Assembly: GCA_913775095.1 (NCBI GenBank)
Contig: CAJYIW010000024.1
Location: forward strand, 310,001-374,000
Source of the DNA: an uncultured Siphonobacter sp.
GTDB lineage: Bacteria > Bacteroidota > Bacteroidia > Cytophagales > Spirosomataceae
Length of the DNA: 64,000 bases
Direction of reading: 5' to 3'
Shown here: positions 27,036-34,852 of the stretch, in pieces
Layout of the letters: each line of letters starts with the position of its first letter
How positions within the stretch are numbered: the first letter of the stretch is position 1
Made by a program: the position numbers and the translations under genes
Notes under the pieces: generated by a model
The model's database searches: none
The model's input: the letters and a program-made list of their open reading frames with translations, nothing else
Told to the model about the DNA's origin: nothing

Positions 27036-27602
27036 CTAGCAAATCCAGTCCCACAACACAATAACCCAGGTATCATGCGTGGCCGCGGAGTCAGTAAAAG
27101 TATGAATGGGCTGAAACCCTACGCGACGGTGAGCCGCCTGCGACCGGGTATTCCGCACCGAAATATCAGTAATCAGGTAATCAAATTGAGTGCTGTAGGT
27201 GTTGCGATGGTGCTGATAGAGTCCATCAAAAATTCCCTGGCCCCGGTATCCATCCGCCACACACACCTGCCCCATGAGGTAATACGAAGATTCCGAAAGC
27301 AGTTTGTCTTTGTAAATCAGGGTAGATAAGGTCTCGATGAGGGGGTCAAAAAAAGGATGTTTCGTTTCCGGACTGGCCGTCAGGGCATAGCCTACTACCT
27401 TGTCCCCGTCTTTGGCAATGATGTGAGGAGCCTGCGTATTCATATCCCGCAGCAGATCCAGTTCGTAAGGAATGGTAACAAAACCCTGCTCCTGAGCGAT
27501 TTCTTCCGATACGTTGGCTCGTAAATTAGCCTGCATTAATGCATGAAGCTGCTGCAATTCCGCTTCGGTCCGAACGGTAGTAAACTCAATTACTTTTTCC
27601 AT
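27036..27602 (-). CDS. GNAT-family N-acetyltransferase
   Basis: 188 residues with the acetyl-CoA loop VCVADGYRGQGIFDGLYQHHR (the [RQ]-x2-G-x-[GA] pattern as RGQGIF) and flanking strands VVGYALTASPE and YLITDISVRNTRSQAAHRRVGF. GNAT enzymes acetylate amines; the substrate is not predictable. The start codon overlaps the end of gldD by 13 bases and the stop lies 5 bases before the ABC ATPase start, so the three genes are very probably co-transcribed. Confidence 0.88.
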   Translation of the reverse strand: MEKVIEFTTVRTEAELQQLHALMQANLRANVSEEIAQEQGFVTIPYELDLLRDMNTQAPHIIAKDGDKVVGYALTASPETKHPFFDPLIETLSTLIYKDKLLSESSYYLMGQVCVADGYRGQGIFDGLYQHHRNTYSTQFDYLITDISVRNTRSQAAHRRVGFQPIHTFTDSAATHDTWVIVLWDWIC

Positions 27603-28177
27603 TTCATTGTATTCACCAGATGCATAACATCCTTCTTGATGTATTCTACCACGGGCTTGAGTGAATCGTTTTCAGTAGCCGTTTGTAAATACATAGCACC
27701 GCGAAGGAAGTTTTTGGTCGAATCCGTCGTATAAAACTGCATGTGACTGGGCACGTCTCCGGCGATTTCCAGAATGACAAATTTCTGTCCGGTTTTTCCC
27801 AGAGCCATAGCCTCTTTCACAGCGTAAGCTTTTTCCTGGTGCTTGGAGGCCAGTTTATAAGCATCCGCAATGAACCCCCGAAGTCGGTCTTTACTTCCCA
27901 GAATGGGTTTGTAGGTAAGCTGAATATTTGCTTTTAAGGCGGGATAATGAATAAAAATCCAGTGCGGTTCGGCATTCAGAAAGGTGTCAGGTTTGATAAC
28001 CGCTGCTTTGGAATATTCGAAGGTATAGGGATGATCTTCCGTCAGCGTTTGGTAACTATGCGGGGGGAAGTCAATGCGTTGAAAGCCTTTGGGTTTGGGC
28101 GTATAATCTTCCTCACAAGCCAGCAAAAAGCTACTGATCAGTAAAGCACATAAACTATAATAAATCGTTCGAAGCAT
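27590..28177 (-). CDS. gldD: Gliding-motility lipoprotein GldD
   Basis: 195 residues. Lipoprotein signal MLRTIYYSLCALLISSFLLACEED, then the GldD hallmark YTPKPKGFQRIDFPPHSYQ, and HWIFIHYPALKANIQLTYKPI, the conserved core region. GldD is required for gliding and for the type IX secretion-linked motility machinery in Flavobacterium; its exact role is not known. It is usually next to gldE; no gldE is seen in this window. Here it heads a unit with GNAT and ABC genes. Confidence 0.93.
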   Translation of the reverse strand: MLRTIYYSLCALLISSFLLACEEDYTPKPKGFQRIDFPPHSYQTLTEDHPYTFEYSKAAVIKPDTFLNAEPHWIFIHYPALKANIQLTYKPILGSKDRLRGFIADAYKLASKHQEKAYAVKEAMALGKTGQKFVILEIAGDVPSHMQFYTTDSTKNFLRGAMYLQTATENDSLKPVVEYIKKDVMHLVNTMKWKK

Positions 28178-28517
28178 CTGTTGAGTGGTCTGTGATTAGT
28201 TTACGGTTGTCAGTTGTCAATTATAAACATTGATGGTTATACACTTGGGTATTCAGTAGTTTCCCAACTGAAAACAGCCCACGGCAAACCGACAACTGAA
28301 TAAACGAAAACGGGAACCCCCTTGTGATGGGATTCCCGCGAATTTATGATTATTTTCTTAGTAAGAAGACTCTCAGGTGAATCTGTGCGTTAGTGTGGCT
28401 CAGCCAGCATAACTCAGCTATATTTTGTGCTAGTGTATTTTCTTTCAATCGAACCCACTGAAAGAAGTGCTGCCAGCTTTTTCGCTGGTAGCGATATGAA
28501 GCCAATGCTGACGAATT
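28178..28517. other. Intergenic region with several hairpins
   Basis: 340 bases. Near 28196-28225 and 28290-28305 are facing GTTGTCAGTTG / CAACTG-type words, a variant of the intergenic repeat family. Around 28312-28340 CGGGAA and TTCCCG form a short stem. At 28469-28492 lies the hairpin described separately. I see no ORF and no tRNA. Confidence 0.5.
28469..28492 (-). terminator. Hairpin downstream of AIM24 gene (shared with 57204-57227)
   Basis: On the minus strand GCTACCAGC-GAAAAA-GCTGGCAGC is followed by ACTTCTTT. One base differs from the hairpin at 57204-57227. Both lie just past a stop codon in the same orientation relative to the gene, so they probably act as transcript ends, though the T tract is interrupted. 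Confidence 0.6.
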
Positions 28518-29300
28518 CTACTCGAACAGATTTCCTAATCCACCCAACATCGAACCACTTTCCCGACCACTACCGGAAACGCTGGTCATGGAGCTAAGGG
28601 TATTCGCCAGTTTCACAATCGGCATGGACTGAATCCAGACCCGACCCGTTCCTGATAGCGTCGCCAGGAAGATGCCTTCTCCACCGAAAACCATGGATTT
28701 CAGACCGCCCGAACGTTGAATGGAGTAGTTGATCTGTTGCTCAAAAGCAACGATACAGCCCGTATCAATTCGTAGCGTTTCGTTGTTGAGATACCGTTCA
28801 ATTACCACTCCACCAGCGTGCACGAAAGCCAGCCCGTCTCCCTGTAGTCGTTGCAAGATGAAGCCTTCTCCGCCAAATAACCCGGAACCAATTTTCTGAT
28901 TGAACGTAACCGATATTTTCGTACCCAATGCGGCACAAAGAAAACTGTCTTTCTGGGCAATCAGCGTTTGGCCGGGTAAGGAAGCCAGATTAATCGGGAT
29001 AACCGTTCCGGGATACGGAGCGGCAAATGCTACCTTACTTTTGCGGTACCCCCGGTTGGTGAAGTGAGTAATGAAGAGTGATTCGCCCATTAACACCCGG
29101 CTTCCCGCCTGCATTAACTTGCCAAGCAACCCCCGGTCCGGCTCAGAACCGTCACCCATTTTCGTTTCAAACTGAATACCATCTTCCATGAACAGCATGG
29201 AGCCTGCTTCGGCCACTACGGTTTCATGAGGGTCCAGTTCGATTTCAACAATCTGAATGTCTTCACCGATAATCTTGTAATCAATTTCGTGGCTACGCAT
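28518..29300 (-). CDS. AIM24/TIGR00266 family protein
   Basis: About 260 residues from the ATG at 29300 ([41 protein letters not shown]); an in-frame extension of 28 codons upstream runs into the spacer repeat and is unlikely to be coding. The beta-rich body carries the family pattern [26 protein letters not shown] and [21 protein letters not shown], ending in a glycine-rich tail ([17 protein letters not shown]). Members form trimeric jelly-roll structures similar to mitochondrial AIM24; the function in bacteria is unknown. Cytoplasmic, no signal peptide. Confidence 0.9.
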   Translation of the reverse strand: MRSHEIDYKIIGEDIQIVEIELDPHETVVAEAGSMLFMEDGIQFETKMGDGSEPDRGLLGKLMQAGSRVLMGESLFITHFTNRGYRKSKVAFAAPYPGTVIPINLASLPGQTLIAQKDSFLCAALGTKISVTFNQKIGSGLFGGEGFILQRLQGDGLAFVHAGGVVIERYLNNETLRIDTGCIVAFEQQINYSIQRSGGLKSMVFGGEGIFLATLSGTGRVWIQSMPIVKLANTLSSMTSVSGSGRESGSMLGGLGNLFE

Positions 29301-29308
29301 AGCTTGGG

Positions 29309-29397
29309 AGGTTTGTAAGGATTTGTGTCGTTTGATAAGCAGGATCAGGTAACGTTTCGAAACAAACTTTATCAAACGGCTCAAACCTTTCTAAACT
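29309..29397. repeat. Facing repeat arms in AIM24/small-protein spacer
   Basis: GTCGTTTGATAAG (29327-29339) pairs with CTTTATCAAACGGC (29368-29381), and outer units GGTTTG / CAAACC extend the stem. It fills the gap between the stop of the acidic protein gene and the AIM24 start on the minus strand. Confidence 0.6.
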
Positions 29398-29674
29398 ACT
29401 CGCCCAGTTCGCGTTTGAGATCATCCGGTAAATCGAAATCGTCTTCCTCTTCTTCTGAATCTTCTTTCTTCCGACCGGGTAAAGCTTCGAGGTCATCGCG
29501 GTGACGGAGTTTCTTATCGTCTACCGTACGGTTGAGGAACTCGTTGATCTTATCGATCGGCAAAGACATATTCAGTTCCCCAAAATTATTAATCGTGATA
29601 TCGAGTCCGTCTAAGTCTTTATGAACTCGCGGCTTTTCGGGTTGAGCGGGCTTTTTCGCTGATTTCTTTGCCAT
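29396..29674 (-). CDS. Small acidic conserved hypothetical protein
   Basis: 92 residues. A lysine-rich N-terminus (MAKKSAKKPAQPEKPRVHKDL) is followed by LDGLDITINNFGELNMSLPIDKINEFLNRTVDDKKL and a highly acidic tail (EDSEEEEDDFDLPDDL). The middle has a predicted strand-helix and looks conserved; I believe the type occurs in other Cytophagales, without a known role. It sits between AIM24 and gltX, with a repeat-bearing spacer on each side. The coding call rests on length, the codon pattern of its neighbours and the non-random charge layout. Confidence 0.75.
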   Translation of the reverse strand: MAKKSAKKPAQPEKPRVHKDLDGLDITINNFGELNMSLPIDKINEFLNRTVDDKKLRHRDDLEALPGRKKEDSEEEEDDFDLPDDLKRELGE

Positions 29675-29683
29675 GACTTTTAT

Positions 29684-29802
29684 GTTTTGAGTTTTGAGTT
29701 TGAGGTTTTGAGTTTCTGCGAGTCAAAAAAGTGTCTCTTCATGTAGGTTCGGCCTAACTGTTCTTTTCATAACTCTAAACTCAAAACCCAAACCCAAAAC
29801 CC
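29684..29802. repeat. Facing TTTTGAG repeat arms between gltX and the acidic protein gene
   Basis: The arm at 29684-29716 has three TTTTGAGTTT-like units. The arm at 29771-29802 reads the complement (CTCTAAACTC, AAAACCCAAACCCAAAAC) and ends at the gltX stop codon. The gap is otherwise empty. Confidence 0.7.
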
Positions 29803-31299
29803 TTATAATACTTTCTTCAGCCGCTCCACTACTTCTGCTTTGCCCATGATTTCCATGGATAACATCAGGTCGGGGCCGGCGGGGGCTCCGGTCAGGACGA
29901 CGCGGAGGGGCTGCATTACTTTTCCTAGTTTAATGCCTTTTTCGTCGGTTACCCGGTGCAGGGCTTCTTTGGCCGTTTCAGCCGTGAAAGGCTCTACTTC
30001 GGGTAACACAGTTGCGTATTGTTCGACTACGGCCGCTACATCAGCGTTCCATTTCGTCGCCATCACCTGCTCATCGTACTGCGTAGGAGCTTCGAAGAGG
30101 AATTTCGACTGTTCCACAATTTCCTGGGGAAACGTAACGCGGTCCTTCAGCAGGTGAACAATTTTCTCAATTTTTCCAGCCTCGCTTCCAGCGAAGGAAT
30201 CCTGTAGCGTTTCTGCTACCGAAGCATCCGAATATTGCTTGAGATACTGCTGGTTGAACCATTTCGCTTTGGCAATGTCAAAACGGGCTCCTCCCTTGTG
30301 AATTTTGTCCAGACTGAACGCCGCCACTAATTCATCCATGGTGAACATTTCCTGTTCGGTACCGGGATTCCAGCCCAAAAAGGCCAGGAAGTTAATGACG
30401 GCTTCAGGCAGATACCCATCTTCCCGAAATCCGCGTGCCACGACTCCACTGGCGGGGTCTTTCCATTCCAGCGGGAACACCGGAAAGCCTCCCAAATCGG
30501 CATCACGTTTAGATAATTTGCCGTTGCCTTCCGGTTTTAGTAATAATGGAAGGTGGGCAAACTCAGGGCGTTCCCAGCCAAAGGCCTGGTATAACAAGAC
30601 GTGTAAGGGTGCCGAAGGTAACCATTCCTCACCCCGGATCACGTGCGTGATTTCCATCAAATGATCATCCACCACGTTAGCCAGGTGATAAGTCGGCAGA
30701 CCGTCCGCTTTTAGTAATACCTTATCGTCAATCTGCGAAGAATGCACGTTTACCCAGTCACGAATTAAATCCCGGAAACGGATTTCTTCCTTCGCCGGAA
30801 CTTTCAGTCGAATGACATGGGGCTCCCCCGCAGCGATACGGGCCTGAACTTCTTCGGCAGGTAGGGTCAACGAGTTTTTGAGACGCGTGCGGGTGATGCT
30901 GTTATATTGAAAAGTAGAACCCTGTTTTTCGAAGGTCTGACGCATGTCGTCCAGCTCCTCGGTGGTATCAAACGCGTAGTAGGCTTTATCGGCGGCAATC
31001 AGCGTTTCGGCAAAATCGCGGTACATGTGCATCCGTTCCGACTGGCGATACGGAGCATGCGGGCCACCCACGCCCACGCCTTCATCAATGGTAATGCCTA
31101 CCCATTTCAGGGCTTTCAGAATGTAGTCTTCGGCTCCGGGAACAAAGCGATTCTGATCCGTATCTTCAATACGAAGCAGCATTTTTCCGCCCATCTGGCG
31201 AGCAAAGAGGTAGTTATAAAGTGCGGTGCGAACGCCGCCGATGTGCAAGGCTCCCGTCGGACTGGGAGCAAAACGTACGCGAACTTGAGTTGATGACAT
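29803..31299 (-). CDS. gltX: Glutamyl-tRNA synthetase
   Basis: 498 residues. Class I synthetase charging tRNA-Glu. Seen: VRFAPSPTGALHIGGVRTALYNYLFARQ (HIGG as the HIGH-type motif), RIEDTDQNRFVPGAED, and GNGKLSKRDADLGGFP (KLSKR as KMSKS). The C-terminal anticodon-binding helices are present and end MEIMGKAEVVERLKKVL. Length and start fit the family. Absence of a second glnS-like gene in the window means nothing about Gln charging. Confidence 0.98.
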   Translation of the reverse strand: MSSTQVRVRFAPSPTGALHIGGVRTALYNYLFARQMGGKMLLRIEDTDQNRFVPGAEDYILKALKWVGITIDEGVGVGGPHAPYRQSERMHMYRDFAETLIAADKAYYAFDTTEELDDMRQTFEKQGSTFQYNSITRTRLKNSLTLPAEEVQARIAAGEPHVIRLKVPAKEEIRFRDLIRDWVNVHSSQIDDKVLLKADGLPTYHLANVVDDHLMEITHVIRGEEWLPSAPLHVLLYQAFGWERPEFAHLPLLLKPEGNGKLSKRDADLGGFPVFPLEWKDPASGVVARGFREDGYLPEAVINFLAFLGWNPGTEQEMFTMDELVAAFSLDKIHKGGARFDIAKAKWFNQQYLKQYSDASVAETLQDSFAGSEAGKIEKIVHLLKDRVTFPQEIVEQSKFLFEAPTQYDEQVMATKWNADVAAVVEQYATVLPEVEPFTAETAKEALHRVTDEKGIKLGKVMQPLRVVLTGAPAGPDLMLSMEIMGKAEVVERLKKVL

Positions 31300-31523
31300 A
31301 AGATTAATTTTGGAGTTGAGCCCGGGATTACGCTGGTTTGTACCCTCGATCCTGTTGCTCAGATTGTCTCTGCTCCATTTGATACCGTAAAGTTACTTCT
31401 TTTACTGTGTTTAGGGTTTAGAGTTTGCCGTTTACTGTCTCCAGTTTTCAGTTCTGGATGAGATTTTTAGATCACAATCGCTTTAGCTCACGCAAAATTT
31501 CGAGTGGAAAGCCTTTTAGTACG

Positions 31524-32195
31524 ATGATGACAGACCTTTCTTTTCTGGATTTCCATACCCATCAATTGAATTCTGGCGAAAATTCAGAAGGCATTTATAA
31601 CGCTGGTTTTGCGGAGTTCGATTCATTACCCGAAACGCAGCCCGTCAGTTTGGGTATTCACCCCTGGTACATTAACGAAAGTACCGTTGAAGAACAGTTA
31701 CAAGTGATCGAAAAAGCCATTCATGCCAAACGAATCACAACGCTGGGCGAATGCGGGCTGGATCGGCTGACTCATACGCCGCTGGCCATTCAGGAGTCGG
31801 TCTTCGAACGTCAGTTGGTCCTGGCGAATCAGCATCACATGCCGGTAACGATTCATTGCGTTCGGGCTTTTCCCGAATTAATTCAACTCGTAAAGCGACT
31901 AAAAGTCAAGATCCCACTCATTGTTCATGGGTTCAATACCAAGCCGGACATCGTTCGGCAGTTACAGAAGTACGATTTCTATTTTTCGCTGGGCGAAGCC
32001 TTGATGCATGACGATTCCAATGCTGTAAAATGCCTGAAAATGATCTCCTTAGATCGTCTATTTCTGGAAACAGATGATAAGGAGATTTCGATTAGTCGTA
32101 TCTTTGCCGCCGCATCGAAGCATTTGAGTATTCCCGTTTCTACCTTAAAAAATCAGATTTGGCGGAATTTTCAGCGAATGACTGCCATTCCCTGA
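31524..32195 (+). CDS. TatD-family metal-dependent hydrolase
   Basis: About 223 residues from the paired ATGs at 31524/31527 (MMTDLSFLDFHTHQLNSGE); the frame extends 33 codons upstream without any conserved sequence. The TIM-barrel metal sites are visible: DFHTHQ, GECGLD, TIHCVRAF, LIVHGF and LETDDKEIS. TatD proteins are DNases or general phosphoesterases; the short length is typical of the Bacteroidota subgroup. It is 21 bases from tcdA on the same strand, so the two are probably transcribed together. Confidence 0.9.
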   Translation: MMTDLSFLDFHTHQLNSGENSEGIYNAGFAEFDSLPETQPVSLGIHPWYINESTVEEQLQVIEKAIHAKRITTLGECGLDRLTHTPLAIQESVFERQLVLANQHHMPVTIHCVRAFPELIQLVKRLKVKIPLIVHGFNTKPDIVRQLQKYDFYFSLGEALMHDDSNAVKCLKMISLDRLFLETDDKEISISRIFAAASKHLSIPVSTLKNQIWRNFQRMTAIP

Positions 32196-32216
32196 CAAGC
32201 AGTATCCATATTGATT

Positions 32217-33038
32217 ATGAGTTGGTTATCCAGAACAGAATTACTGATTGGGCCGGAAGGGCTTGATTTATTACACCAGGCTCACGTATTAGTGATCGGT
32301 CTGGGCGGCGTAGGCTCTTTTGCCGCTGAGTTTATTGCCCGCTCGGGCGTAGGCGAAATGACGATTGTAGACGGAGACGTAGTGGACCCCTCGAACCGGA
32401 ACCGGCAGTTACCCGCCCTTGCTACTACGCACGGGTTATCCAAGGCTGATTTGATGGCCGAACGTCTGCTTAGTATCAATCCCGACCTGAAGCTACACGT
32501 TCGCAAAGACTTTCTTTCGCCCGAAGCCTGCCGCGAGATTCTCACCCAGTCCTTTGATTACGTAATGGATTGCATTGATTCCGTTACGCCCAAGCTCACC
32601 TTATTAGCGACCGCTCACGCAAAAGGCTACCGGATCATCAGTTCGATGGGTGCGGGTGGCAAATTAGATCCTACCCAGGTACAGGTGGCTGATTTATTCC
32701 AGACAAAAGCCTGTACACTGGCCTATTACGTTCGGAAGCGGTTACGGAGGTATGGTATTCAATCAGGGATCAAGGCTGTTTATTCGACGGAAACGGTCCG
32801 CTCGGAATCCTTAATGCTGACCGACGGCTCAAATTTCAAACGTTCGGCTTACGGAACAATTTCCTATTTACCCGCTACGTTTGGAGCCGTTTGTGCGTCA
32901 GTAGTAATCCGGGACTTGCTGAATGAACCCATTGCCGATTACGAAGCCGCTCAACTGGAAAATCGGAAGCGTCAACGCCTGGAGCGGGAAGATTTTTTTC
33001 GCAAACAGGCTAAAGCTGAATTACGGAAAAAAGGTTGA
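32217..33038 (+). CDS. tcdA: tRNA threonylcarbamoyladenosine dehydratase TcdA
   Basis: About 273 residues from the ATG at 32217 (MSWLSRTELLIGPEG; an upstream in-frame TTG is less likely). E1-like adenylating enzyme that cyclises t6A37 of tRNA. Seen: VLVIGLGGVGSFAAEFIARSGVGEMTIVDGDVVDPSNRNRQLPAL (ATP-binding site with the conserved D and the R/N/Q cluster), then YVMDCIDSVTPKLTLLATA and SSMGAGGKLDPTQVQVADLF, the region with the catalytic/adenylation residues. Followed by a strong terminator. Confidence 0.94.
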   Translation: MSWLSRTELLIGPEGLDLLHQAHVLVIGLGGVGSFAAEFIARSGVGEMTIVDGDVVDPSNRNRQLPALATTHGLSKADLMAERLLSINPDLKLHVRKDFLSPEACREILTQSFDYVMDCIDSVTPKLTLLATAHAKGYRIISSMGAGGKLDPTQVQVADLFQTKACTLAYYVRKRLRRYGIQSGIKAVYSTETVRSESLMLTDGSNFKRSAYGTISYLPATFGAVCASVVIRDLLNEPIADYEAAQLENRKRQRLEREDFFRKQAKAELRKKG

Positions 33039-33070
33039 TGGTTGTTCGTTACTGGTTGTTAGTTCTTACT

Positions 33071-33108
33071 AAAAAAGGGCTTTCCTCTTGCGGGGAAAGC
33101 CCTTTTTT
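33071..33108. terminator. Bidirectional terminator between tcdA and susD
   Basis: AAAAAAGGGCTTTCC and GGGGAAAGCCCTTTTTT form a long stem with a 5-6 base loop and A/T runs on both sides. It serves tcdA (plus) and the convergent SusD gene (minus). Confidence 0.9.
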
Positions 33109-33126
33109 GGTTTTGCTGCTTAGAAA

Positions 33127-34809
33127 TTAGTAGCCTGGGTTTTGAGGAAAAGCGGAAGCTCCACCCGCTGTCCGGTCAATTTGAGTTTGAGGTATCGGAC
33201 GCAGGTTATGGAAGGCCTGAATTCCGGCGGCCGCATCGGGGTTGTACTTTTTAACCCGTTCGACCAATAATCCCCAACGCTTGAGATCATACCAGCGGAA
33301 CATCTCTCCGAGTAATTCCCGCTCCCGTTCTTCCATAATAAACTCCATGGTCAGGCTGGACGCACTCACCTTCATAGCATCCTGTTGTCCCGGCCAGGCC
33401 GCCCGCACCCGTACCATGTTGATGGCATCGGCAGCTTCCTGCGTTTTACCCAGCTTCAGATTCGCTTCAGCCAGAATCAGATAGGTTTCAGCCAGACGCA
33501 TGACAAACCAGTCGCGACTTCCCCATTCAGCCGTTACATCCTGACGCAGAGGGTCTAAAAATTTGTTCAGAACGGGAAACAGGTTAGGTTTATATTGACT
33601 GGGCACTAAAACCTGATACGGCTTGGCAGCCCGCTGGGCGGTGGTCCATTCAACGCCGGGAATGAAAATGGCCGTGTCTCCCTGAGCGAACGTCACCCTT
33701 GATTTAGAGTTATCAAAAACATTGGTAAACGTACCCGGATTATTAGCGTACCAGGTGTCTTTGAACGTCTTTTTATACCGGGAATCTTTCGTCCGATCCG
33801 CTGGATTAAAGATCACGTTCAGTAAGTAATTGGTCGGCATGTATCGCTTCCAGGGACGGCCATTGGCCAAATCCCGCTTCATGCCCGCCTGAACGTCGTA
33901 TTCATTACCAAAAAACAGGTGCGTCTGATTTCCATTGACCGTAGCTCCCGTTCCACTGGGGAAGATATCGGTAAGGGCGTCGTTGGTATACTGTACCGCG
34001 AAAATGACTTCACTGTTAATCTGGTTGGCCTGATTATACACGTTGGCAAAGTCGGGCAATAGAGCGTATCCGTAATTTTTGGTAACGTTCTGAGCGTACG
34101 TAGCAGCCTTCGCGTAGTCATCCGAAGCGGCTGCTTCAGAGGTAGCTTTCGTCAGGTAAACCCGGGCCAGCAAGTGCTCGCAGGCTCCCTTCGTAGCCCG
34201 ACCGTAATCCGTTGAAGTAGTGGGCAAGGCAGCCAGCGAGGCTTCCAGATCAGCGGTTATGGCTGCATAAACCTCCTTCACTGAAGCTCTCGTGAAATCC
34301 TTTTTAGGTTCCAGATTACCCGTCAAACTTAAAGCGACTGGCCCCCAGTTCTGAACCAGAATGAAGTAATGGTGAGCCCGGAGAAAACGTAACTCGGCCA
34401 CTCGCAACGTCTTCGTAGCATCCGTCAAACCCGTCACCGTTCCTGCATTGGCTTTGTCGATGAGCACATTCATCGTATTGATTCCTACGTAGAGGTTATT
34501 CCATAAATCCCGGAGGATGTCTACGTTAGAACCAAACTGCGTGGTGTACTGATTCATGTACTTGTAACTGCCATCGGCACCCATGGTGTAGGTATCCGTA
34601 CCAAAAACGGTCAGGTTCGTTCCGATTTCACGGCCGTAATAATCCCGTAGCGAAGAGTACGTTGCCTTCACGCCCGCCTCAAAGCCCGCCTGCGAATTGA
34701 AGTAATCCGCTCCAACCGCAGAAATGGGTGTTTCTTCCAGTAGATCTTTACACGATTGCCCAGTCAGCATGAGACTGGCCATCAAGAGGGTATAAACTAT
34801 TTTTTTCAT
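33127..34809 (-). CDS. SusD/RagB-family outer-membrane lipoprotein (pair 2)
   Basis: 560 residues. Lipoprotein signal ending LTGQSCKDLLEETP, then SusD repeats (RVAELRFLRAHHYFILVQNWGPVALSL, ACEHLLARVYLTKA) and the C-terminal FIMEERERELLGEMFRWYDLKRWG signature, ending IPQTQIDRTAGGASAFPQNPGY. Its channel partner lies 43 bases upstream on the same strand. Beyond this pair no glycosidase or lipoprotein belongs to the cluster, and the next gene is convergent, so the substrate is unknown. Confidence 0.96.
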   Translation of the reverse strand: MKKIVYTLLMASLMLTGQSCKDLLEETPISAVGADYFNSQAGFEAGVKATYSSLRDYYGREIGTNLTVFGTDTYTMGADGSYKYMNQYTTQFGSNVDILRDLWNNLYVGINTMNVLIDKANAGTVTGLTDATKTLRVAELRFLRAHHYFILVQNWGPVALSLTGNLEPKKDFTRASVKEVYAAITADLEASLAALPTTSTDYGRATKGACEHLLARVYLTKATSEAAASDDYAKAATYAQNVTKNYGYALLPDFANVYNQANQINSEVIFAVQYTNDALTDIFPSGTGATVNGNQTHLFFGNEYDVQAGMKRDLANGRPWKRYMPTNYLLNVIFNPADRTKDSRYKKTFKDTWYANNPGTFTNVFDNSKSRVTFAQGDTAIFIPGVEWTTAQRAAKPYQVLVPSQYKPNLFPVLNKFLDPLRQDVTAEWGSRDWFVMRLAETYLILAEANLKLGKTQEAADAINMVRVRAAWPGQQDAMKVSASSLTMEFIMEERERELLGEMFRWYDLKRWGLLVERVKKYNPDAAAGIQAFHNLRPIPQTQIDRTAGGASAFPQNPGY

Positions 34810-34852
34810 GAATGTTTACGTCTTTATCCTGAAATGGATTTGCAAGTGCTTG

